Shown here one piece after another: positions 55,366 through 64,000 of a stretch of DNA of 64,000 bases. The translations under genes were made by a program, and so were the position numbers. The DNA lies in the NCBI GenBank assembly GCA_963556495.2, contig OY747713.1, positions 52,703,328 through 52,767,327 of the forward strand. The letters run 5' to 3'. A model generated the notes under the pieces. It was not told where the DNA came from. It worked only from the letters and a program-made list of their open reading frames with translations, and did not search any database. Numbering within the stretch: the stretch's first letter is position 1; the number at the start of each line of letters is the position of its first letter. The stretch comes from Valencia hispanica. Lineage: Eukaryota; Chordata; Actinopteri; Cyprinodontiformes; Valenciidae.

Positions 55366-56099
55366 TGGCGCGTTCACACCCGTCAGCGCTTCCAGGCAGC
55401 AGGGCAGCTAGATTACATGCAAGTCTATGGTACCTATGCATCAAGTGGGCCCCAAGCTAACCCGCTGCAAGTCGCGCGCATCGGCGCAGCTGGCATCACC
55501 GCGTCCATGTGGCTGCTGCCCGGATGTGCTGACGGACCATCGGAGCAGCTGCTGCGTGAAGTTGAGAAAACTGAACTTTCGGGCAGCAAACGCGGGGCGT
55601 CAACCAATCAGAGCGACTCTTTGTACTGACGTAGTTACTCCTTCCATGGGTGGATCGGCAAGTCATTCATTCAAGATGGAGGATCAACTAACCGTCGCTG
55701 TGTGTAATGTTTGTAAATTGTATGACCCGTCTTCTTACACAGACAGGAAGAGATCAGATCTTAGTTGGAGGAAGATATCGGAGGATATTTGAGTGCCAGG
55801 TAAGCAGTAAAATATTTTTCTTTTTACTTTCTTATGTGTTTAGACGACGTTGTCTGGCTTGTGTGGTTTCATTAATTAAATAAACCCAAGCCACTTGACA
55901 TGATCCGCCATGTTGTAAACAACTAGCAACAGACAAATCCACGCCCGCAAGCTGAGGTAATGACGTGATGCACTGATGCCCCGACGCGCCTACGCAGACT
56001 ACAAAGTGTGCAAGCAGCTGGGTTTTAATTTTAAAGCGTTGACTTTAGTCCATTTGAGCGATTTGACGCCTGGATGCGCTGACCGGTGTGAACGTGCCA
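55366..56099 (+). mobile_element. PIF/Harbinger element with TTA target duplication
   Basis: Ends TGGCGCGTTCACACCCGTCAG and (reverse complement) TGGCACGTTCACACCGGTCAG form terminal inverted repeats of ~30 bp. TTA flanks it at 55363-55365 and 56100-56102. The left LTR shows the empty site TCTTATACC. The 734-bp element keeps one exon of an accessory DNA-binding protein. A truncated relative lies at 1-278. Confidence 0.9.
55676..55792 (+). pseudogene. MADF/Myb-like DNA-binding exon of Harbinger accessory protein
   Basis: Frame MEDQLTVAVCNVCKLYDPSS, then YTDRKRSDLSWRKISEDI, matches the MADF (Myb/SANT-like) pattern with spaced aromatic residues L-YDPSS-Y-DR--SDLSWRKI. In PIF/Harbinger elements such a protein assists the DDE nuclease. 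TGA at 55790-55792 replaces what would be Gly, and a splice donor (CAG then GTAAGC) follows at 55800. The remaining exons and the nuclease are deleted. Confidence 0.8.
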
Positions 56100-56300
56100 T
56101 TATACCAACGCATAAAGAAGCACATCCAAAGGCCAGATTGTTATCTTACTGCCCTGGCGTCTGTCTCTCTGGTGAGCTGACACATATATCTTTCTCATAA
56201 CATTAAGCTGGAACAATAAGCTTGTCATTTTACCCTAGATGGATTCACTAAACAGAAAATATACACTTAATTCCTAATTGCATAACAATTTTCCACCACA

Positions 56301-56940
56301 GAATTCTGGAATATTCTGGCACCAACATTCCACTGAATGCTGCAGGAAACCAAGGAAAATGGCCGACTTCTACCAAATATGAATTCTGCCTACATTAGTC
56401 TTCTACTAAAATCAGGTAAAGACCCTGTGTTTCCTACCAGCTATCGCCCCATATCCCTCATTAATGTTGATCTTAAAATAATCTGCAAACCTCTCACAAG
56501 AAGGCTAAAGTAACTCCTCTTATAATACATCCTGATAAAACAGGTTTTATAAAAGGGAGACATTCATCCACAAATTCACTTAGATTAATAGATTTAATAG
56601 ATTTTGCTTATTGTAAAAACATTGAAACTAATATATTATCTCTAGATGCAGACTGGAAACTGGAAATTCTTATTTGCAACCTTAAATAAATTTGGCTTTG
56701 GAAATTATTTTATAAAGTGGTTGAAAATATTACACAGCTCACCAATAGCATGTATCAGGACTAATAACCAAACATCATCTAGGTTTTATCTTCAGAGAGG
56801 TACCAGGCAGGGATGTCCTCTCTCTCCCTCCCTGTTTGCTATTTTTATTGAACCACTAGCTGCAGCAATCAGGCAAACTCACAATATTAAAGGCATAAAA
56901 TGCAATAACATAGAACATAAAATCAGTCTCATTAGCTAAT
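56301..56940 (+). pseudogene. L1 ORF2 part 2: reverse transcriptase
   Basis: Resumes with EFWNILAPTFHWMLQE, then SYRPISLINVDLKIICK, GFIKGRHSSTNSLRL, LSLDADWKL (first catalytic block altered), WKFLFATLNKFGFGNYFIKW, RGTRQGCPLSPSLFAIFIEPLA. Stops and shifts near 56510 and 56640. It ends at IEHKISLI, immediately before where YADD would be, so the catalytic box and the 3' end are lost. Confidence 0.87.
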
Positions 56941-58060
56941 CATTAGTTAATAAATCTGATGTGGGGTGGTTGTGAAGCTTAGGTAATCATTAATGAAAAA
57001 TGTATTCCTCTTTAATTCCTCAGTAGGTAAGCAAATCTTGTGATCCCTATTTGGGAAGTCTTACCACAAAGTTCCCTGTCCAGTTTGAGTAAAGGACTAC
57101 TGTAGATTGTATTTGAGCAGAGAATGAGTCACTGCAGGTGGAAAGGAGAAACAGTATTAAAATTATATTTCATGTTCAATCAGGAGGTTGATTTTATTAA
57201 TTAAAATAATCCCAAAGATTCTAAGTAACCAGTTAATGACTTAGCTTTCTTGCACATATCTGAAATCTTCTGGTTAATTATGCACTCTTCTCAGTGAAAT
57301 CCTTTTAAATGTCTTGTTGACTCGGAGGACAAAAATGGCTCTCAAATGTTTTCTTGTCTCTGTAATTATGCTGCTGTGGAGAGCGGGAGCTCCCAACAGC
57401 TCTTCTACTGTCAGAACACAAGGCATCGCTCCGTACAAGCTGTAATTAAAATGAAGTTTGTGTAGCTCAGTGGCAGAATTTACAATATCGTCTGAAATGA
57501 ACCAGTAAAACAAGCACACAAAACAATGTTTTCTCATATCAGTTTCAGATAAAAAATATTTTTTTGTCATTTTATTGTAAATATCATACAAGGTCAAATA
57601 TGCTCAGACTATAACCAAAGGTACTCTGGCAGCCTTCTCTTTGGATTCCTTTTGTAGTCCTGAAAAAACTGAGAATCCCTTTCTGAACGAAGGGTGTGCA
57701 ACCTACAAGCTCCACAGCTACATATGTTTCCTTATAGCCTCTCTACCATAGCCTTTAAAAGCTTTGAACAAAGGTGATCTGGAATTGAGGAAAAATTAAA
57801 ACTATGAAGGCAATAAAGGCGGATTTTAGCAGTTGTCCGCTAAATTTGCACAGAATTTGTACAACAAAATAGTACTTTTACAATAAGTTTTTTTTCAGTC
57901 CTTTTTCTTGGATTTAGGTGGAGATGATGTGCTTACCATAATATTTAAAAGGAGCTCATGATCCTACAAAAAGGTCTTACAAAATAATTGAAAAACATTG
58001 AAAACTTGCATGACACTGGCCCTTGAGGACTTTAGCTGGACACCCCTGCTCTAGACCACT
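56941..58060. other. No recognised feature
   Basis: About 1.1 kb, AT-rich. The minus-strand frame at 57274-57597 has no recognised domain. Near 58016-58050 the motif GACTTTAGCTGGACACCCCTG is a relic of a common fish repeat end, also seen at 4484-4510. Confidence 0.5.
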
Positions 58061-58275
58061 GATTTTCAACCCTGGTCCTCAGGACCCACTGTGCTTCACA
58101 TCTTAAATGTCTCTCTGCTCCAGCACATCTGAATCAAATGATTGCTTGCCTCCTCAGCTGCCATCCAGTGCTACAGAAGGTTGTTAATCACTGATTTATT
58201 TAATTAAGGTGTGTGGAGGAAGCGAAGACAGTGAAACCTTAGGATAGTGTGTCCTGAAGTTTGAAAACCTCAGCT
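58061..58275. mobile_element. Decayed MITE-like repeat
   Basis: Left edge TTTTCAACCCTGGTCCTCAGG and right edge GTGTCCTGAAGTTTGAAAAC are roughly inverted, as in a fish repeat whose ends read CCTGAGGACCAGGGTTGAAA. The interior includes CTGCTCCAGCACATCTGAATC. Non-coding. Confidence 0.5.
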
Positions 58276-58574
58276 CTGGAAAAAACTTTATTTTGTAGGA
58301 TTGAATGTAAAAACTGCCATTTTAAAAACAGGTTCCTGACTCCTTCACTAACCTGACCTAAAAATTTTTTTTCCAATAATCTGTCTACTCTATTTTTCTT
58401 CCTCTTGCTTGAGAGTGCGCTCTGGCAGCTGGAGGAGGTGTAGCCTCTCCCAACTACTCCTGATCTCTACCCTTATTCTCTTTTCTTATTTTCATTTCTT
58501 AGCTCTTTTCTTAGTTACTTTATACACGCAGCCTCTGGAGTCACTGTATTAGACCGGATCTCTTTCTTGGATTA
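58276..58574. other. Pyrimidine-rich sequence, possibly a LINE 5' UTR relic
   Basis: Contains GGCAGCTGGAGGAGGTGTAGCC and long TTTTCTTA runs. It resembles the style of fish LINE 5' UTRs, but I cannot assign it. Confidence 0.3.
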
Positions 58575-59600
58575 CTTTCTAAAGGACTAAAGCTGGGAGC
58601 TGGTTCCACAGGAGAGTAGCCTGATAACTAAAAGATCTGCCTCCCATTCTACTTTTAGAAATCCTAGGAAACCACCAGTAAACCTGCAGTCTGAGAGCGA
58701 AGTGCTCTGTTGGGAATATATGGAACAATTAGATCTCTGATGTATGATGGAGCTTGATTATTTAGGGCTTTGTATGTAAGAAGAAGGATCTTAAATTCTA
58801 TTCTGGATTTAACAGGGAGCCAATGAAGGGAAGCTAAAACAGGAGAAATGTGATATCTCTTTTTAATATCCATTGTAACTCTTGCTGCCGCATTTTGGAT
58901 CAACTGAAGGCTTTTAATGGCATGTTGTGGACTACCTGATAGTAAAGAATTACAGTAGTCCAGCCTTGAGGTAACAAATGCATGGACTAGTTTCTCAGCA
59001 TCACTCCTGGACAGGATGTTTCTAATTTTAGCAATATTCCGGAGGTGAAAGAAAGAAATCCTAGAAACCTGTTTAATATGGGATTTAAATGTCAAGTCTC
59101 TGTCAAAAATAACGCCGAGGTTCTTTACGTTATTACTGGGGGCCAATTTAATGCCATCCAGATGAAGTGATTGACTAATCAGTTTCTATTTAAGAACTTC
59201 TGGTCCAAAGACAGAAACTTCTGTTTTGTCAGTATTTAAAAGCAAAAAGTTTTGGGTCATCCATGTTTTTATGTCTTTCAGACATGCCTGTAATCTACCT
59301 AACTGACTGGGTTCATCAGGATTTATGGATAAATTTAGTTGTATATCATCTGCATATCTGTGGAAATTTATCCCATGCTGTCTAATGATTCTACCAATTG
59401 GGAGCATATATATGGTGAACAGAATTGGTCCAAGCACAGAACCCTGTGGAACTCCACAAGTAACCCTTGAGAGTGAAGAAGATTGATCATTTAGATGAAC
59501 AAACTGGAATCTGTCAGACAAATATGATTTAAACCAGGCTAGTGCTGTTCCTTTGATCCCTGCAACATCTTCAAGCCTTTCCAAGAGAATATTATGATCA
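58575..59600 (-). mobile_element. LINE A ORF2 fragment, antisense
   Basis: Covers DVAGIKGTALAWFKSYLSDR through GVPQGSVLGPILFT, the RT box (YADDIQLNLS) and the C-terminal region to LLVV, then a one-base shift into SKSRMGGRSF-type sequence. TAG replaces Gln just after EVLK at 59186-59188. The tail and UTR are absent on this side. Confidence 0.87.
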
Positions 59601-59907
59601 TCATCCCTAATTCATGGTTCAGGTTTGGTAAGATTTCTGCTCGGCTCATGGCCAAAAATCCAGACTCACCACAGGTTTCCAGCCACAAAACCACGATCAA
59701 TATGAACGCATGAACCAGGAACTATAAAACTGCCTCCGGTGTGTATGCTGCTACAATACAACCACCTGGAGCCATTAACTTATGTGGGCGTTATATGCAT
59801 ACATCTCAGTAGCCTCCAGTCTTTCTTTATTTGAAGCTACTCTCTCCTTCCTTCCATTTTTTACAATTCCACCATTCCATCCATCAGCACCCATCTCCAT
59901 CACATTC
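59601..59907. other. Filler between inverted LINE A pieces
   Basis: About 300 bp with no recognised feature, including a CCATTCCATCCATC pyrimidine-rich patch at 59870. Confidence 0.4.
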
Positions 59908-60512
59908 CTAGGATTTCTAAAAGTAGAATGGGAGGCAGATCTTTTAGTTATCAGGCTCCTCTCCTGTGGAACCAGCTCCCAGCTTTAGTCCGTGAGGCAG
60001 ACACTCTGTTTACTTTTAAGGCCAGGCTTAAAACTTTCCTTTTTGATAAAGCTTATAGTTAGAGTGGCTAAGGTCATCCTGAGCTATCTCTGTAGTTATG
60101 CTGTTATAGGCTTAGACTGCTGGAGGACAGACTTACCAATTTTCTTCACTCTGCTACTTCCTTTTCTCCTACGACTCTCCAGTTGTATTACAGTACATTC
60201 TGTTATTTCGACTGTTAACTTTGTGTTCTCTCAGTGTTTTTCTCTCCATAGAAGCTACACCTGGTCTGGTGTCCTGCTTGGCTGCAATGCCCTGTTGGAC
60301 GGGGGGCATCGACTGGGATGATCCTCCCAGTAACTGAAAATCCACTGTGTCCTGTTATTAACTGTTTACTTTCTGTAAGATAGAAAGTTCTCTTATATCA
60401 GATCTTCTGTTCCTTCTGTGTTTCTGCTCTGTCTTCTCAAACCCCCAGACGGTCGTGGCAGATGGCCGCTCCTACTGAGCCTGGTTCTGTTGGAGGTTTC
60501 TTCCTGTTAAAG
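59908..60512 (+). mobile_element. LINE A 3' fragment, sense
   Basis: Starts in ORF2 (RISKSRMGGRSFSYQ), ends the frame at FDKAYS with TAG at 60059-60061, then 3' UTR to TTTCTTCCTGTTAAAG where the retroviral LTR begins. It is inverted relative to the fragment at 58575 and overlaps it by about 80 bp of ORF2. Confidence 0.87.
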
Positions 60513-60952
60513 TTATCTATATATATATAGAAGAGGTAAAAGTTCTGTAAATGTTGTATGAGGGTTTAATTCTGTAGTGCATGTGGACACACTTAGAAAC
60601 AGTGAATAATCAAGAAGAATGTAGTACATCATGTGTTCCTTCTGTGAAGAAGCTGTGACCATTATTCTATGTACGAAGATTTATGTGGGAGGAGTTTCGT
60701 GCAAACTTGTTTCAATAAAAACGTTTTGCTGACGTAGATCTGGGCTCAGTTAATAGAACTGAGTCTAGCGAACGACGTCTCGCTGTTAAAATATATAATT
60801 GTTGTTTGTTGTTCTTATTGCTCCTTTTTACAGAAATGAAAGAGCACGCAGGAAGGTGAAATGAGAGCCCAGAGAGCCCAGGGTAATAAATTAAATGGGT
60901 GTCTTTTCCTTTAAGAGAGGCTTTAAATTAGAGTGAAAACACCTTTCCAACA
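60513..60952 (+). mobile_element. 5' LTR of an endogenous retrovirus
   Basis: Ends CTTTCCAACA three bases before a primer-binding site, which fixes the right edge. It carries AATAAA at about 60715 followed by a ~235-bp R-U5-like segment. The left edge is set by the break in LINE A and is approximate. The 3' LTR is outside the window, so no target duplication can be checked. Confidence 0.7.
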
Positions 60953-60955
60953 AAA

Positions 60956-60975
60956 TGGTGACCCCGACGTGATTT
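60956..60975 (+). promoter_or_regulatory. Retroviral primer-binding site, tRNA-Trp type
   Basis: TGGTGACCCCGACGTGAT and the next two T residues are complementary to the 3' end of vertebrate tRNA-Trp (ending GTCGGGGTCACCA). This is where minus-strand DNA synthesis would start. The same primer is used by avian sarcoma-leukosis viruses. Confidence 0.85.
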
Positions 60976-63900
60976 CTGGAGGAGCAAAGGAAAACGTGAG
61001 TTTGGAATAACAGGATTTTGTTGAAATTGTTGTGATCGACAGATACTGGAGATCAGAGGACGGAAGTGACCCGGGTCTGAAGTTATTTGGTAAGCGCTGT
61101 CACTAGAGGCGCAAAATTGACTAATCTAAAATTATGTTCGGTCTGTAGTTCTCCGGTAAATGTTGATTTCTGTTTCTGCTGTGGTAAATAGACGCCGACC
61201 GGGTCGGTAAACTCAGGTTGTGGCCTGCCCTAAGGTAAGCTAGGACGCTTCTTACTGAAAGCTTGCGTGTTGGACACCAAGAAGGCTGAGTATGAATCAG
61301 GTTGTGGATTGAGAAACCACGGAATGTCTAAAAAACGAAACCCAGAGATCAGAGAGCGATTTTAACCCTGGCATTTCTTGTTCCTTTGAGCAGGATCCCA
61401 AATCTGACTGGATCTCAGGGAGGAACCGCGGGCTGCTGAGAGCCCGTGCACGACCTGGTCTAGGACCAGCTGGATCCTGGAGCCCTCCAGCTCAATATGG
61501 AGGCCAGAAGATCGCGGAGTTCCTACCGGAGCAACAGTTTGATGGCGGGGTCTTCCTTCACAGGGACAACAGCCAGTGAGTACAAAATTTGATGCGTGAA
61601 AGAATAAAAAATAAGAGAAGAAATAACTAGGTCCGGGACCTCTTTTATGCAAGTTTGGGATTTTGCAAATAAAGATAAAAGATCGGGATCTTTGCGTGAT
61701 GATCCGGGATCTCACAATGAAAATCCATGGTAAAATAAAATATACCTGGGGTTGGACTCCAAAGCGCGCAGAGGTCTGGGATCTCAATTAGAAATAGGCC
61801 TAATGATAAATAATACATAAATATTAATACTAGTAATGAAAAAACATGATAATAAATACATAATTGTAATGTGATAAACCGGTTGTGTGACTGTGTGTGA
61901 ATGGAGATTTCTTCCTTTTGAAACAGCTGAAGTAGGCCAAGAGGAGTCTAATGGTTAGAAAATTGAGTAAATAACACTGCTATAAGATAAATAGATCAGA
62001 TAAAACAGAAACAAAAGCTGAATTTACTTCATTAACATGGGAATGATAAATATTTAAAAATGAAACATAAAAACAGCAAAATGTAACTTAACGAAATATG
62101 GGGGAAAATAGCAAAGAAGATTTAAAGGAGATCCAAAATATATGTAAGAGAAAGGACAATACAACATTGCTTTAAAAATAAATAAAAGATTATGAATTTA
62201 AAGAACTATTAACTGAGGACAATTTCGCACACTTCTTGGTAGTTTCGATCTAAAATAAAACTAAAAAGATCAAAAATTGAAGAATAGGCATTTGGCGTCT
62301 CAAACATAGGAATTCCTCTTGAGGGAGCAAAGAAGAGAAAAAGGGGGTCATGCGTCGTGATGGGTAATAAACGACTGAAAAAAAAGCAGATATGTTTTTT
62401 AGCACTCTGGAGGATGAAAAATGTTTTAAAACTTTCTGTTTTCTCCTAAAGTTCCACCGAAAGAAAGTAAAAGAAAAAACTCTCACTTCCATATTTTAAA
62501 AATCCTATGAAGAGCAAGTTCAACCGCTTTACCGTGATCTAAATTAATTATCTCAAACAAGCGACCCCCTTCCCCCCCTTCCCCTCCAGGAAGGGCCGTT
62601 CTGATAATAAACAAGACCCCCTCCTTCTTTCCCTCAACAATGGGTCGTTAGATAATATCAAACCAACTGTGATGGGGTGCCTCAGCACCGGGAAATGGGC
62701 TTCCTGAGAGTAAAGACTTGTTTGAAACCTGATTGATCATGCATTTCAAAATTTTTAAAGGTTATCCAACTTGCCAGGAAGGCAGAAGGGAAGGAACACA
62801 CATCCCCCCCTAGATGATAATGAGAGGGATGTTTTAGCTGCGTGCAGCTCTGTATACAAAAGGTTGGGATATCTCTGGTTGATTTCTTAAGTGCAGCAGC
62901 AACTGTTACTCTATAATATTAATTCAAAAAAACTTAGCTAATATTTTTAATAATAATCATGGGATGTCTGGGATATCTCTCATATAGTAGAAAATAAATG
63001 GTTTAACAATGACGGATTATGAGCAGAGTGATTTTATTTTGAAACTCAGGCGGATGTCTACAGGTCCTTTGGGGTAGCAGCTGGGTGGCTACGTGGATTT
63101 ACTCTTTGTAACAAGCGGCAGCTTCAGATACTTGCTTCTAACATTTTAATGACAGATAGATACCTGTTGAAAAGAAACAATCTTGTAATGCGCTGGGTTA
63201 GAGACTGTAAAAAAGAGAGGAATTTTTCGTTACGGGATTACCGTAGTACAGAATGTAGTAACGCACTCCAAAATTCAACTTTAGTTACCGTAGCACACTG
63301 AGTATAACCACACTTCAATATTTACACTCAATGGAGTTGTTGCTAATGGGACAAAATTAAGGGTCTGATTAAGCAGGAAAGATCTCTGGACCTACACCTG
63401 AGATTGGGAGAGGATGCCGGCCCTCGCCCCAGTCTGAGTTGGATAATGGTACCACATTTTGGACATCTATCAACAGACGCTTCCACATATAATCATAATA
63501 ATAAGCTAATTTGTAGAATCTTTATGAAAGAGCAGATAAGCAGAGAGCAAGGAATAGAGATGTGATTATTTATTATGGAAATTTCTGTTGCTGATTATCT
63601 CATTGACAGAATTGAAGGAGTTATTGAAGTCCGATGGGTAGAAATTATGAATTTGGAGGAATTTTGTTTTCCACAAAAAAAAAAGAGATTAAGTTGATAG
63701 AAAAATTAAATAAAAATAATAAATTTAGCTACAGGAAGAATCTGTAGTGGTAATTTTATTATCTCCAGATTGTTTTTTAATTTGTTAGGAAGAGATTTCC
63801 TATTTCACTTGAAGTTGGGCATGTTCTCTGTAGGGGATAAATTAATAATCCAAATTGTAGATTTTAATAAAACTCTTGAAACGGGACAGCTACCAAAGAA

Positions 63901-64000
63901 TTGCTCTACTTGAAAAAAGAAAAAAAAAAGTTTTAACTGAAGTTTATAATCAGATGAAGATAAAATAATCATATTATTGCTAACAGAAGATCCAGATTGA
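60976..64000 (+). pseudogene. Endogenous retrovirus leader, decayed gag and protease region
   Basis: About 1.1 kb of leader with possible splice donors (GGTAAGCG at 61090, GGTAAGCT at 61233) is followed by an AT-rich region with many stops. A short frame at about 62099 (MGENSKEDLKEIQ) could be a gag start, but this is weak. At 63761-63913 a protease-like end (NLLGRDFLFHLKLGM) ends in TGA. The provirus continues beyond the window. Confidence 0.5.

Larger units (their letters stand above)
49914..56300 (-). mobile_element. LTR retrotransposon with paired LTRs, 4-bp target duplication GAAT
   Basis: LTRs at 49914-50360 and 55119-56300, the latter enlarged by a Harbinger insertion. Both run TGTTATGGAAAATTAA to TTTTCCACCACA on the plus strand and differ at roughly one site in twenty by eye. 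GAAT flanks the whole (49910-49913, 56301-56304). Orientation is probably minus: next to the left LTR the minus strand ends AAAAGCAGGGAAT (a polypurine-like tract), and next to the right LTR the minus strand reads TGGCTCCACAACGTAGCC two bases after the LTR, like a primer-binding site. No gag or pol is recognisable. Confidence 0.85.
55119..56300 (-). repeat. Right LTR, interrupted by Harbinger
   Basis: LTR sequence 55119-55365 and 56103-56300; together about 445 bp plus a TTA duplication, equivalent to the left LTR. Confidence 0.88.
41500..56940 (+). mobile_element. L1 retrotransposon copy 2, dispersed over 15 kb by insertions
   Basis: L1 parts in order: 5' UTR (41500-41686), ORF1 (41687-42506), residual spacer (45226-45560), ORF2 start (48467-49913), ORF2 RT (56301-56940). 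Interrupted by LINE A (42507-45225, antisense), the long-TIR element (45561-48435) and the LTR retrotransposon (49914-56300). ORF1 and ORF2 share orientation, and the breaks fall within or between the frames as expected. The 3' end after the RT is missing. Confidence 0.82.

Noticed and set aside
55309..55629. 106-codon frame
   Set aside because: Crosses the LTR/Harbinger junction, so it cannot be an ancestral gene.

Overview
This window looks like transposon-packed nuclear DNA from a teleost fish. The evidence is the mix of families: Rex3/RTE with a (GGAT)n tail, L2-like LINEs whose 3' ends carry the 'TATATAGCGCCAATTCACAA' motif, a Rex1-like LINE, fish L1, Tc1-like transposons, hAT and PIF/Harbinger elements, Ty1/copia, gypsy-type LTRs and endogenous retroviruses. 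I could not recognise any host protein-coding gene, rRNA or genuine tRNA gene. Almost every long reading frame belongs to a mobile element and most are broken. LINE family labels A to D are mine: A, B and D are L2-like, C is Rex1/Babar-like.

Layout. 1-8.6 kb: a Harbinger end, LINE fragments, and a retroviral pol remnant interrupted by a complete 3.7 kb hAT element (4250-7960, 8-bp target duplication). 8.6-13.5 kb: LINE C copies, one split by a gypsy solo LTR (12895-13185). 13.5-17.4 kb: solo LTRs, an RTE-like repeat, a small hAT. 17.4-18.8 kb: a Tc1 element with TA duplications but a dead transposase. 18.8-24.3 kb: L1, LINE A and LINE D pieces, and a ~49-bp minisatellite with a LINE C copy inside. 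24.3-31.8 kb: mostly unrecognised sequence, with an LTR-like repeat, a DDE-integrase pseudogene and Tc1 remnants.

31.8-40.9 kb is a deep nest: a Ty1/copia pol gene holds a 1.5 kb solo LTR in its integrase region and an antisense LINE B in its RT region. LINE B is split by a sense LINE A, and LINE A is split by a Rex3 fragment with a 12-bp target duplication. 41.5-56.9 kb is a single L1 whose pieces are spread over 15 kb. It is interrupted by an antisense LINE A, an unclassified 2.9 kb element with ~0.5 kb terminal inverted repeats (45561-48435), and an LTR retrotransposon (49914-56300) that carries a Harbinger element in its 3' LTR. 58-64 kb holds LINE A pieces in opposite orientations and the 5' end of an endogenous retrovirus with a tRNA-Trp primer-binding site.

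These genes do not form a pathway. What the window offers is a readable relative chronology of insertions, since several elements retain target duplications and one empty site is preserved. The best candidate for something undescribed is the long-TIR element at 45561-48435.
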